Positions 8,870 to 17,400 of a DNA stretch of 64,000 nucleotides are shown one piece after another; position 1 is the stretch's first letter; each line of letters begins with the position of its first letter. Position numbers and translations under genes: made by a program. This DNA comes from Legionella geestiana (GTDB lineage Bacteria; Pseudomonadota; Gammaproteobacteria; Legionellales; Legionellaceae): positions 2,537,001 to 2,601,000 of the forward strand of contig NZ_CP038271.1 of assembly GCF_004571195.1 (NCBI RefSeq). The letters are read 5' to 3'. Below the pieces are notes generated by a model, which was not told the origin of the DNA, made no database searches, and worked only from the letters and a program-made list of their open reading frames with translations.

Positions 8870-9391
8870 GTGCCCGACTTTCGGCGACTGGTCGCCTTTA
8901 TTCATGAGCACCCGCTGTGGCCACCGGCATTGCTTTGTGTGCTGCTGGGGCTTGGGCTCATCTTGACAGGGTTACAGGCGATACAGGGTAGCCGTTCTGT
9001 CGACACACCTTCGGCGGTTACGCAACCAAATGCTGTAGCACAGAAGGCCTTCGGGGGAGATGCGGCTCTTTTCTCAACCGCTCTCTTTGGCGAGTACATG
9101 CCGCTTAACCTTAATGACGCAACAGTCCGTCAATCGACACTGGATGCGGAAGTCGCCGGCATTTTGTTTTCCAATAACACGGAACTTTCACAGGTGATAC
9201 TTCGATTTTCAGACGGCCTTGAACAGTCGTTTCGTGTTGGCGACAAGCTGCCGGGAGGGGCGGTTATTCGGCGGATAACTGCCGATGGTATTCTCGTTTG
9301 GCACAACGGTGCACTGGAGAGCCTTTCTTTGCCCAAAAATAACCTGACCTTTGAGCCGCCCCTGCGGCCAATGCCTGAGGAGCAGAACTGA
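8870..9391 (+). CDS. lspC: Type II secretion system inner-membrane protein LspC (GspC)
   Basis: A 173-residue bitopic protein: short cytosolic N-terminus, one membrane helix (about residues 17-37, PPALLCVLLGLGLILTGLQA), a linker, then a periplasmic homology-region domain (about 70-160) with the typical block ALFGEYMP and beta-strands including VAGILFSNN. GspC connects the inner-membrane platform to the secretin GspD. The GTG start has GGAGG five bases upstream. No C-terminal PDZ or coiled-coil domain is present, as in the short Legionella LspC. No other T2SS gene is in the window, which agrees with the scattered lsp loci known in Legionella. It ends one base before the next gene. Confidence 0.85.
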   Translation: MPDFRRLVAFIHEHPLWPPALLCVLLGLGLILTGLQAIQGSRSVDTPSAVTQPNAVAQKAFGGDAALFSTALFGEYMPLNLNDATVRQSTLDAEVAGILFSNNTELSQVILRFSDGLEQSFRVGDKLPGGAVIRRITADGILVWHNGALESLSLPKNNLTFEPPLRPMPEEQN

Positions 9392-9745
9392 ATGGTGTAT
9401 GTATGCCGTGGGCTCATTATCGCCCTGCTAATGTCGTTTCTTGGAGGTTGTGCCATCCGTGGACTCGGGTATGCGGAAGGCATAGCAAGCTTTCAGCGCC
9501 AGGATTATCGTCAGGCGTTTATCCGCTTGAAGCCTGAGGCCAAACGCGGCCAGCCGGACGCGCAGTATGCCGTCGGCTACATGTATTACTATGGCCAGGG
9601 GGTTGTGGAGAATCGCGAAAAGGCAAAATACTGGATTATCGAAGCCGCAAGCCACGGCCAGCCGGATGCCATACGTGCGGCAAAACTGATGGGCATCCCC
9701 GTACCCCCACACCCCAAACCCGTTCCCATGCCGCCACGTATGTGA
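9392..9745 (+). CDS. Sel1-repeat lipoprotein
   Basis: A 117-residue exported protein. The N-terminus is a lipoprotein signal peptide with the lipobox LGGC, so the mature protein starts at Cys20 or so. Two Sel1/TPR-like helical repeats follow: DYRQAFIRLKPEAKRGQPDAQYAVGYMYYYGQGV (split here only by position, about 45-75) and ENREKAKYWIIEAASHGQPDAIRAA (about 76-100). The tail is proline-rich. The ATG comes immediately after the lspC stop codon, so the two genes are probably translated from one message. Sel1 lipoproteins are common in Legionella; a scaffold role at the envelope is likely, but the partner is unknown. Confidence 0.75.
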   Translation: MVYVCRGLIIALLMSFLGGCAIRGLGYAEGIASFQRQDYRQAFIRLKPEAKRGQPDAQYAVGYMYYYGQGVVENREKAKYWIIEAASHGQPDAIRAAKLMGIPVPPHPKPVPMPPRM

Positions 9746-9853
9746 AGAAATAGAAGAGAATTAAAGGAGCGTGAAGCGGTTTTTACGCAAATAAAAAGCA
9801 TTACAAGTAAGGAGTTACGAACAGTTTTTATTGTTTATAGTTCTCTCATGCGA

Positions 9854-10303
9854 TTAGCAAGGTAGTTTTTCAACAAACTGTTCTAAATTATGAATAACCG
9901 CCCGCAGTGATTGATTCAACTGATTTGTTTCGGCAGCTTTAAAATCTCTGGTTGCGATAGATTGCATCATCAATCCCTGTTGTTCCAGTTTCATGCAGGC
10001 CGTTTTGGCTTTTTCCGTTAGAAAAAAGTGATAACAGCGTTTGTCTTTGGTATTTTGTTTTCGCCAGATTAAGCCATCGCGCTCCATGCGTTCCAAAATA
10101 CCGACAACGGTTGGCTGCTTCAATCCAGCGCTTTTGGTAAGCTCTTTTTGATTTTGGCCGTCTTTCTCCCATAGCCGAACCAGAAAAATAGTCTGGCTAT
10201 ACGTTACGCCCAGTTCTTCCAGATTTATATTAGCCATGCGTTCGAACAGGCGCGCTGCCTTCTTTATTAATACACCGGTGTGTTCTTCAAGATTAAATGC
10301 CAT
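9854..10303 (-). CDS. MarR-family transcriptional regulator
   Basis: A 149-residue winged-helix repressor type. Helices 1-2 (about 8-40) and the C-terminal pair (about 110-145) form the dimer interface; the DNA-recognition helix lies in KSAGLKQPTVVGILERMERDGL (positions about 57-78), followed by the wing with the conserved KDKR. The start has GAGG upstream. It is divergent from a three-gene operon beginning at 10425, and the 121-bp gap holds a promoter overlapped by an inverted repeat, the usual arrangement for autoregulation and control of the neighbouring operon by a MarR protein. The ligand is unknown. Base composition of this gene and the operon is more AT-rich than the flanks. Confidence 0.88.
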   Translation of the reverse strand: MAFNLEEHTGVLIKKAARLFERMANINLEELGVTYSQTIFLVRLWEKDGQNQKELTKSAGLKQPTVVGILERMERDGLIWRKQNTKDKRCYHFFLTEKAKTACMKLEQQGLMMQSIATRDFKAAETNQLNQSLRAVIHNLEQFVEKLPC

Positions 10304-10353
10304 TTCTGCCTCTTTTTAGTGAACCCGACAAATAATATAGGTGGCTATATATA

Positions 10354-10382
10354 TTGACAGGCTAATTGTCACTGGGTATTCT
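10354..10382 (+). promoter_or_regulatory. Sigma-70 promoter with overlapping palindrome (probable MarR operator)
   Basis: A consensus -35 box TTGACA (10354-10359) is separated by 17 bp from TATTCT (10377-10382). The -35 region is part of the inverted repeat TGACA-N6-TTGTCA-like sequence (TGACAGGCTAATTGTCA, 10355-10371). A repressor bound there would block RNA polymerase. It reads toward the propeller/solute-binding fusion gene 43 bp downstream. Confidence 0.6.
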
Positions 10383-10424
10383 GCCTTTCGAGAACACGCC
10401 CTAAATATTTTGAAAGGATATCAG

Positions 10425-12038
10425 ATGTTAATAGAGAATTTGCGTTTTATTTCACTGGCTTCATTACTCTTCACTGGCTCCGCTGTATCAGGCACTCATG
10501 CTCCCTTACTTGCAGTCGTAGAAGAAAACGCCAGCCATGTCAGTGTCTATAATCCAGAATCTGGCAAAAAGCTTGGCAGTTTGGAAGTTGGTTTTTTACC
10601 GCATGAAATCGCAGTAACCAGGGATGGAAAAACGGCCTATGTCAGTAATTTCGGCATCAGGGATTATGACAGTGGCTCGGGTACGCCGGGTGCGTCTATT
10701 TCAGTCATTGATTTAAGAGGCCTTAGCGAAAAATACCGTTTATATACTTTCGACCCGGCGGATTATAAAGATTATGAGCAAATTGATAGTGCGCCGCATG
10801 GTGTCAAATTACGTCCGCCCCATGAAAGTCAGTTATTCGTGAACGTCGAAAAAGGCAATAAAATATTGGTTTTTGATGTGAATGAGAAAAAGCTCGTTAA
10901 ACAAATTCCTGTGAGTCCCAACACCCATAATCTGTTCTTTTCTCCGGATGGCAAAACGCTCTGGTTGATGGCTGGTAAAGATGGTGTCATACGCATGGAT
11001 GCCGATTCAGGTCAGGTTACCGGTTCAGTATCACTTCCCGGTGCTGTACGCGGACTGAAATATACCCCTGACTATCGCTATTTAATGGCTTCGGCCGTTA
11101 ATCAAATCGTTTTTATCGATCCCGACAGCATGACGATTCAAAGGCAGTTCGATGCGTTAGGTGTAGGTCCAATACTTTATTCCGATATAACGCCTGATGA
11201 GCGTTATATCATTGCGCCTGCGGCTTTTGATCACCAGGTAATTGTTATTGATGTCGCAACCGGGAAAGTCATTAAACGACTCGTAACCGGATTGAATCCC
11301 ATAAATGTCCTTATAAGCCCTGACGGCCATTTTGCCTATATATCCAACGCAACGGATAAACACATCTCCAAAATTGACCTTAATACGTTTGAGGTAACGG
11401 CTTTCCGAACGCATGAGGGGCCAAATGGATTGGCTTTTATACCGTCTTTTGACAATAAGGCGCATAAAACCCTGACACTGGGTGTTGCACTGCCGTTCAC
11501 CGGTCCTGATGGAATCAAGGGGCGAGAAATGATGCGCGGTTATGAATATTGGCGTAGTACCCTGACGAAAGCAGGTGGACTTGTCATTGATGATGAGATT
11601 TATGATGTAAGCATCGTTTATTTGGATACAGAATCGCAACCTGAGAAACAGACTTCCCTGACCAAAGAACTGATTAGCCAATACAAAGTACAGGGTTTGC
11701 TCTCCACTTACGGTGATGTGGCTTATGCGCTTGAACAAAAACAAGCCGAGCAGGCGCAGATGCTGATAACTCCAAAACTCATAGAACCCATGCCGTGGCA
11801 GCCCGACGATTTAGCCAGAGGGCACGATTATTTTATAACGACGCATCTCTATGAGCAGGGTTATATTGCACAATACAATTTCAAACCGTCATCCTGGTCA
11901 GCATTGGCCACAACAACCGGTTTGCTGCTCCAAAATGCGTTGCAAACGGCCCATACCTTTGACAAGGATACGGTGACCCGAGTATTCGATGAAAGCCGTT
12001 TTGATTTCTTTTACCCATACACTGGGAGTGCCAGATAA
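10425..12038 (+). CDS. Exported YVTN beta-propeller fused to partial solute-binding domain
   Basis: A 537-residue protein; the ATG at 10425 follows AAAGGAT, while a longer frame from 10341 would overlap the promoter. Residues 1-27 look like a Sec signal peptide (cleavage near SGTHA). About 30-345 form a beta-propeller of repeated blades with YVSN-type turns (GKTAYVSNF, GHFAYISNA) and SPDGK strands. About 352-537 resemble one lobe of a branched-chain-amino-acid-type periplasmic binding protein (LGVALPFTGPDGIKGREMMRG, then AALEQKQAEQ-like helices); the domain is shorter than a whole binding protein. In some PQQ-linked alcohol-oxidation loci a propeller protein and a binding protein are separate neighbours, so a fusion of that pair is one explanation. 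It overlaps the hydrolase gene by 1 bp. Confidence 0.7.
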   Translation: MLIENLRFISLASLLFTGSAVSGTHAPLLAVVEENASHVSVYNPESGKKLGSLEVGFLPHEIAVTRDGKTAYVSNFGIRDYDSGSGTPGASISVIDLRGLSEKYRLYTFDPADYKDYEQIDSAPHGVKLRPPHESQLFVNVEKGNKILVFDVNEKKLVKQIPVSPNTHNLFFSPDGKTLWLMAGKDGVIRMDADSGQVTGSVSLPGAVRGLKYTPDYRYLMASAVNQIVFIDPDSMTIQRQFDALGVGPILYSDITPDERYIIAPAAFDHQVIVIDVATGKVIKRLVTGLNPINVLISPDGHFAYISNATDKHISKIDLNTFEVTAFRTHEGPNGLAFIPSFDNKAHKTLTLGVALPFTGPDGIKGREMMRGYEYWRSTLTKAGGLVIDDEIYDVSIVYLDTESQPEKQTSLTKELISQYKVQGLLSTYGDVAYALEQKQAEQAQMLITPKLIEPMPWQPDDLARGHDYFITTHLYEQGYIAQYNFKPSSWSALATTTGLLLQNALQTAHTFDKDTVTRVFDESRFDFFYPYTGSAR

Positions 12039-12844
12039 TGTTCATAAACATGCGAATTTTATTGGTTTTAGGGAGCATGTTATTTTCGAGTTTTGTTTTT
12101 TCTGCAGAGCCCGTTGACTATGTCTTTGATCCATTGGATCAAAGACATGTACTTTATGTTCCGAATAATAGCACGCGCTCCCCGGCAATCCTGATATTGC
12201 ATGCCAGTACTGGTATTGAAAAAGTGAATTACGACTGGGCAACGCGCCTTAAAGACAGGGGCTATGTTGTTTATATGATTGACAGCTTTACGCCTAGAGG
12301 CTGGGAAGACAGGCGTTCAGTGGGTTGGGAAAAAGCAACAGAGGCACAACTCGAGGATGTATTGCCAGCCTTTGAATACCTCCGCGAGCTTCCGTTTGTT
12401 GATGCTTCACGCATCGGCATCCTTGGTTTTTCCATGGGGGGATTTGATGTATTGAAAGTCATGGAAGCAAACCCGAATCCTGTGCAAAGGTGGCATAATT
12501 TGCCATTTAAAGCGGCCGCTTCATTTTACCCCGTATGCCATCGTATTCCTGAAAGCACACGACTGCGTAAAAACAGCAAACTGTTTATAGGCGCAGATGA
12601 TGACAGAGCCCCTACATCCGATTGCATCCGTCTGGTAAAAGACAGTCAGTCTTTAGAAAATCCAGTATCCATTTTGATTTACCCGGATGCATTGCACGGA
12701 TTTGATAATTTTGAATTCCCGGACTCTAAAGAAATTATTGATGAAAAAGGGGAACATTATCATATCGGTTTTAATGAGACTGCAAGACAAAAATCCCTGC
12801 AGGATATGCCGGATTTTTTTGATGCTGTTTTAAAAAATATGTAA
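12038..12844 (+). CDS. Exported dienelactone-hydrolase-like alpha/beta hydrolase
   Basis: A 268-residue alpha/beta hydrolase with an N-terminal signal peptide (about residues 1-22, ending SFVFSA). The nucleophile elbow is GFSMGG near residue 131, with Ser where classical dienelactone hydrolases have Cys; the likely acid is in GADDDRAPT near 188 and the histidine in DALHGFDN near 224. The start ATG overlaps the preceding stop (TAATG) and has GGGAG upstream, so translation is coupled. It would act in the periplasm on an ester or lactone, next to a periplasmic propeller/binding protein from the same message. The natural substrate cannot be deduced. Confidence 0.8.
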   Translation: MFINMRILLVLGSMLFSSFVFSAEPVDYVFDPLDQRHVLYVPNNSTRSPAILILHASTGIEKVNYDWATRLKDRGYVVYMIDSFTPRGWEDRRSVGWEKATEAQLEDVLPAFEYLRELPFVDASRIGILGFSMGGFDVLKVMEANPNPVQRWHNLPFKAAASFYPVCHRIPESTRLRKNSKLFIGADDDRAPTSDCIRLVKDSQSLENPVSILIYPDALHGFDNFEFPDSKEIIDEKGEHYHIGFNETARQKSLQDMPDFFDAVLKNM

Positions 12845-12859
12845 AAGGAACTTTGAACG

Positions 12860-14440
12860 ATGACAACAATTACTATTGTAGGCATGGGAATTAGTGGTAC
12901 AGCAAGCTTTTGTCAAGTAGTAAACCATTTGTTATCTACAGAATCACAGCCTGAATCCGACATAACGATTCATCTTTTTGAATCCCGCGTAGAAAATTTT
13001 GCTACAGGCGCCGCGTATCGGATTGATTCGCCAAATATCTGGACGTTGAACAATCCAGCAAAAGATTTCAAATTTATTCCAGACACACAACCTTTGAACG
13101 TCTGGATTGCAGAAAATCTCCAAAATTTGCGTATGCAATTTCCGGATATGAATGAAGAATATTGTCCTCGCGCAGTAGTCGGGCATTTCCTGAAGGCCCA
13201 ATATGCAAGCCACAAAAGCAAAGCAGAATTCCATCGTATAAAGGTAGTCGAACATTTTGAACAAGTGCTGGAGTTTGACGCACTTGACGCTGACAGATGG
13301 GCGCTTAAAACAGAAACATTACACATTGAATCCGATTTTTTGTTTTTGTGTTTTGGGCATGTGCCCGCACATCATTACCCCCATCTTGAATCAAAGCCCG
13401 GCTATTATTCAGTAACATCGCCACTCTCGGCTTTTGATGATATCCCTTCAGATGCGCCCGTTTACATACTGGGTGGACAGGCCAGTTTTGTTGATTATGC
13501 AGTTTGGCTGGCGGTCACAAAAAACCACCAGGGAACGATGACATCCTTAACCAGAAACCCATCCATTATTACTACAAAAGGTAACCCGGATACCTGTGAG
13601 ACTGCACCTTTGGAAACGCTAAAACAATCGCTCCTCACTTACACACCCTGTAGCTTATCCTTTTCATCTGCACGGGATTCTTTTTGGAGATCATATAGTG
13701 TGGCTGCCAGAGATCCTGTTGATCCTCTGGCACAACCCTCAACATCCGTGGCGTTAACTTATCAACTGGCTAAATATGAAAAATGTGCCGTACTGCAAGA
13801 GTCCACACCTTGCGGAAACATCGATGAATTACGGGCATTTGTTAAGGCCTTTTATTTTAATGGTGCCTATGAAGCATTTTGGACAGCATTATCGGATGAG
13901 GGAAAAGAGTCTTTTAACAAATTGATGTACACCCAAATCATGGCGTATTTGACAGGCATTACTCCTGTCAATACGCGATTGCTGTTGGAATTATTCAATA
14001 GCGGCCGAGTTATAGAAAAATCGGGATTGACATCTGTTGGTTATGATGAAGAAAGTCAGGAGTTTCTGCTTCACTTTGCAACGGGTGAGACGGAAAAGAC
14101 GAAATACCTTATCGATACTTCAGGTTATAGTTATGATATCTCCTATTGCAGCACGGACTTGCCGCTGCTTCAGGGGGCTGTTGCAAAAGGATTACTGGTT
14201 CCAAAACCGATTGGTGGTATTGAAATAAATGAAGCAGGTCAACCCAAAAATCGGAATGGGACAGTTCAGCGCAGCCTCTTTTGTATTGGACCGGTTGCCT
14301 CTTTCGGTGATAAATACCCGACACCACATGCTTCTTTTCTGGTTTTCAATGCATCAGGTAAAGCAGCAACAAAGCTTAGCGATGATTTGAAGATGTCGTC
14401 TGGTGCCAGTCAAAGCTTCAGTAATTGCACACCAGGCTAA
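12860..14440 (+). CDS. FAD/NAD(P)-binding protein (NAD_binding_9 type)
   Basis: A 526-residue flavin-dependent oxidoreductase-like protein. The N-terminal dinucleotide fold is VGMGISGTASF; the block RIDSPNIWTLNNPAKDFKFI (about 53-72) and FLCFGHVPAHHYP (about 162-174) are typical of the FAD-NAD(P)-binding family that includes the HI0933/ornithine-monooxygenase-like proteins. The C-terminus has FCIGPVASFGDKYPTPHASF, the second nucleotide-contact region. AAGGA lies 10 bases before the ATG. It is the last gene of the MarR-controlled unit, 15 bp after the hydrolase, and has no signal peptide, so it acts in the cytosol while its two partners are exported. Function unknown; oxidation or hydroxylation of an imported or released compound is a guess. 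Confidence 0.75.
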   Translation: MTTITIVGMGISGTASFCQVVNHLLSTESQPESDITIHLFESRVENFATGAAYRIDSPNIWTLNNPAKDFKFIPDTQPLNVWIAENLQNLRMQFPDMNEEYCPRAVVGHFLKAQYASHKSKAEFHRIKVVEHFEQVLEFDALDADRWALKTETLHIESDFLFLCFGHVPAHHYPHLESKPGYYSVTSPLSAFDDIPSDAPVYILGGQASFVDYAVWLAVTKNHQGTMTSLTRNPSIITTKGNPDTCETAPLETLKQSLLTYTPCSLSFSSARDSFWRSYSVAARDPVDPLAQPSTSVALTYQLAKYEKCAVLQESTPCGNIDELRAFVKAFYFNGAYEAFWTALSDEGKESFNKLMYTQIMAYLTGITPVNTRLLLELFNSGRVIEKSGLTSVGYDEESQEFLLHFATGETEKTKYLIDTSGYSYDISYCSTDLPLLQGAVAKGLLVPKPIGGIEINEAGQPKNRNGTVQRSLFCIGPVASFGDKYPTPHASFLVFNASGKAATKLSDDLKMSSGASQSFSNCTPG

Positions 14441-14455
14441 GCACTGCTGCGCCAG

Positions 14456-14492
14456 GCATGAAACGTCATCAATGGCAGATAACGTTTCATGC
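14456..14492. terminator. Hairpin between convergent genes
   Basis: Arms GCATGAAACGT (14456-14466) and ACGTTTCATGC (14482-14492) are perfectly complementary around a 15-base loop. The hairpin lies between the FAD/NAD(P) gene and the convergent giant gene and overlaps the stop codon of the latter. There is no clear T-run, so it may end transcripts from either side only partly or protect their 3' ends. Confidence 0.5.
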
Positions 14493-17400
14493 GCCTGTTG
14501 CCGGGCTCATCAGCTCAGGCTGTGGCATGTTATTGGGTGTATCCGTGTCATCGGGGAGGGCATCGAGTACCTTGCTAACCCGGTTTACGAGGCGCTGTCT
14601 CTCCGTTTTGACCGTGAAGAAACTGCTGCCGTGCAGAATGAGTGGCAGACCCAGTGATAAAACCGCCTCGAATGCCCTCAGGATATTGACAAGGATGGGA
14701 TGCCAGGTGTTGCGGTGCGTGGACATCTTGTTAAAGCCCTCAGACAGTAACTCCCTGAACTCACCACGATGAGCAACGCGATTTTTGGCAAATTGCCGGG
14801 CTTTTGCTTCGAGGTCTGCCGCTAGCTTCATGGCGGTTAAACCCTCAACCCTTTCGCGGGCCTCGTGGTGCTCTGGAGCCTGCAATAGATGCGCGTGGGC
14901 TCGCAGTGCATCAATGGCATCAAAAAGTGACTCGAGGTCAGCGGGTATGGGTTTGCGTGCTGGTAACGGCAGTGTTTCCAGGGTAAAACCTGCATCATCT
15001 TCTGGCAGCGTTTCCAGAGTAAAGCCAAAATCCTCCTCATCAGGCAGCACGGCATTTCGATGTTCTTGATGTACAATGTCGCGCGCACGTTTCAATACAT
15101 CGCGAAACGTCATGCCCCTCGAGGCATGCTCTTCATAAATCTTCATCAAGTGTAACGCACGCATGCGTGAAAGCCCGAAACTTACTCCTGGAATAGGGCA
15201 GGTGGTCAAAATCTCCATCATCTCCTCAAGGGTGTAATTCGGAAGATTATGGCTGATAACACGGCGCATGATGGCATTACTGGTGCGCTGGCGCCCGCCC
15301 ATGGAGGCAGGATTCTGGGTTCCGATGAGGAGGAATCCTGGTACTTTTGCAGGGCGTTTACTCTCTATCGGGTGTTTGCCCATGAGGAGGTCATTCAGGA
15401 AATCTTCCATCATGGGGCAGCTGTTAATCTCGTCCAGAATAACCACGGCGCCCCGGTCAAAGGCTTCCAGAAGGGTTGCGCGTTTTTTATCTTCATTCAT
15501 GCTTGCAGCAATGAAGGTGGCGCCCTTATCAGGGTTGTTCCCATAACCGCGGGCTTTGAGAAGGTTTTTAACCAGCTCACTCTTGCCCTGTCCCGGCGCG
15601 CCTTCAATAATGAGGCCGCCAAGACCGCCACAGAGGAAGTCTTTGGGCGTAGTTTCGGGATTCATCGCTCGCCCCATTTCCCGCAGGTTCAGCAAGTCAT
15701 CGATAAGGTTTGCCAGCGGTTCGCGTGAACGGGTGACAAGAAAATCAGTGCTGCCCGCAGATATGCTCGCCTGTTGTTCGCTGCTTGAACAAATGGGCAT
15801 CTGTACTGAGGCAGGAGCCGATGATATCCGCGCCATTGCTACCGGCGGAAATTCATGGTTAAACCGCGCCCGGTGTTTTTGAGGCACGAGGTCTTTAGTG
15901 ATAAGACGGGCATAATGACGCGCCGCATCCATGGGAGAGTGTGCCGTATGCGCCATGGTCATGCGCGCCATCATCACGAGTTCACGCGGGGAAATCAGCA
16001 CGGAAGTTTCAGAGCATTCACACAAAAAGTGATACACGCGCAGAAATTCCCGGGCAATGTCTGCCATCAGTTCTGGCTCAAACTTCAGCGACAGTAAAGG
16101 CTTTAACATCTCCTCGTAAATGTATTCCTTGGGCATCGGTTCAAATACCAGGGCATTACCATGGCGCTCGAAAAGCGATGGCAGTTTTCTGTCGCCATAA
16201 TTCACCGGGTTACAGGCGAAGATAATACGGTGTTCTTCGGTGAGCTCAAGGATTTCGTGACCGATACGCACAAAGGGCGGATTTTGATAAAGCCCCTCAA
16301 ACATGCTCCAGTCGTTGCCGCTGATGTTGGCCTCATCAAGAAACAGGGTTTTACGTCCAGGGCGGCGGTCTTTGGCAAAGGCGCGTATCGCCTCCTCTCC
16401 GTAATGTATGTTGGGATAACGCTCTGCATATGCCCGTTCGATGGTCGTTGATTTTCCAACGCCGGTGAGACCGGTAATGACCACAAATGGCGCATGCGCG
16501 AGACGTGTGTCGATGGACGCAAGACGTCCCTCTTGAAAGGCGTGGGCTTTGGCGGCGCTGTTTTCAGCGTCAAATGGTTCACTTTGCAGGCGAACATCCA
16601 GACGATGCAGTCCGGCCCATGCGTTTTGTGTGCCATCTTCAGTGGTGGCGCGCGTGTGACGCAGCATCGCATCCAGCTCAACAAGGGAGTGGTTTTCCAG
16701 GGTTTCAGGGTTAAAAAATCCTCCCACGAGCGCCATTTTTTTATCGGATGCGTTAAGGGATTCAACCGGCAGAAAATCAAGGGCGACCTTCCGAGGGTTG
16801 TGGGGAATCAGCACCAGCTTTCCGGGAGCCTCTTCGGATGCGTAACGGGCAAGGAGCAGTGGCGTCAGCGTTTCTGCGATTTCATCGGAAAACGTTCCGG
16901 TGAGGATAAGGGTTTGGCCGTTTTGCAGACGCTCAGGCAACAGCCCTTTACGGTTTTTAAACTGCAGTTGCGCGTTTTCGCGACTGAGACCACCATCGAT
17001 GGTATCAATCAGATGGCCGGCATCACACTCAGAGATATCAATAACAAGGGCATTGGGTTCCTGCTCTTTTATCAGCTCACAGGCTGCATCAGGGTCGTTA
17101 CTGGACAAAAGGCGCGTGTGCGATGTGACATTAATGACGGGAGATGCACTTTGTGCGGCACTGACCGGTACCAGTTCTTCAGGGAGTTCGACATTTTCGG
17201 CCACTCGAAAGTTAAGGCGTATATTGAGTGCCTTACAGGCAGCGATAAAACGTGCGAGGTCACTCATGCAAAGCGTGTGGCTGATGTTGAGGGTAATCTC
17301 ACTATTTTTGCCAAAAAGCGTTTCCAGATGATTTTCATCCGCGTGCAGCAGGCCATTCGCATCGCAGTCATAGTGCGTGAGAAAGTCCTCAAGGGTGTTT

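Noticed and set aside
8798-8911. 38-codon N-terminal extension of the O-methyltransferase
   Set aside because: It would overlap lspC's start and ribosome site; the internal ATG has its own AGAGGA site and matches the family's N-terminus.
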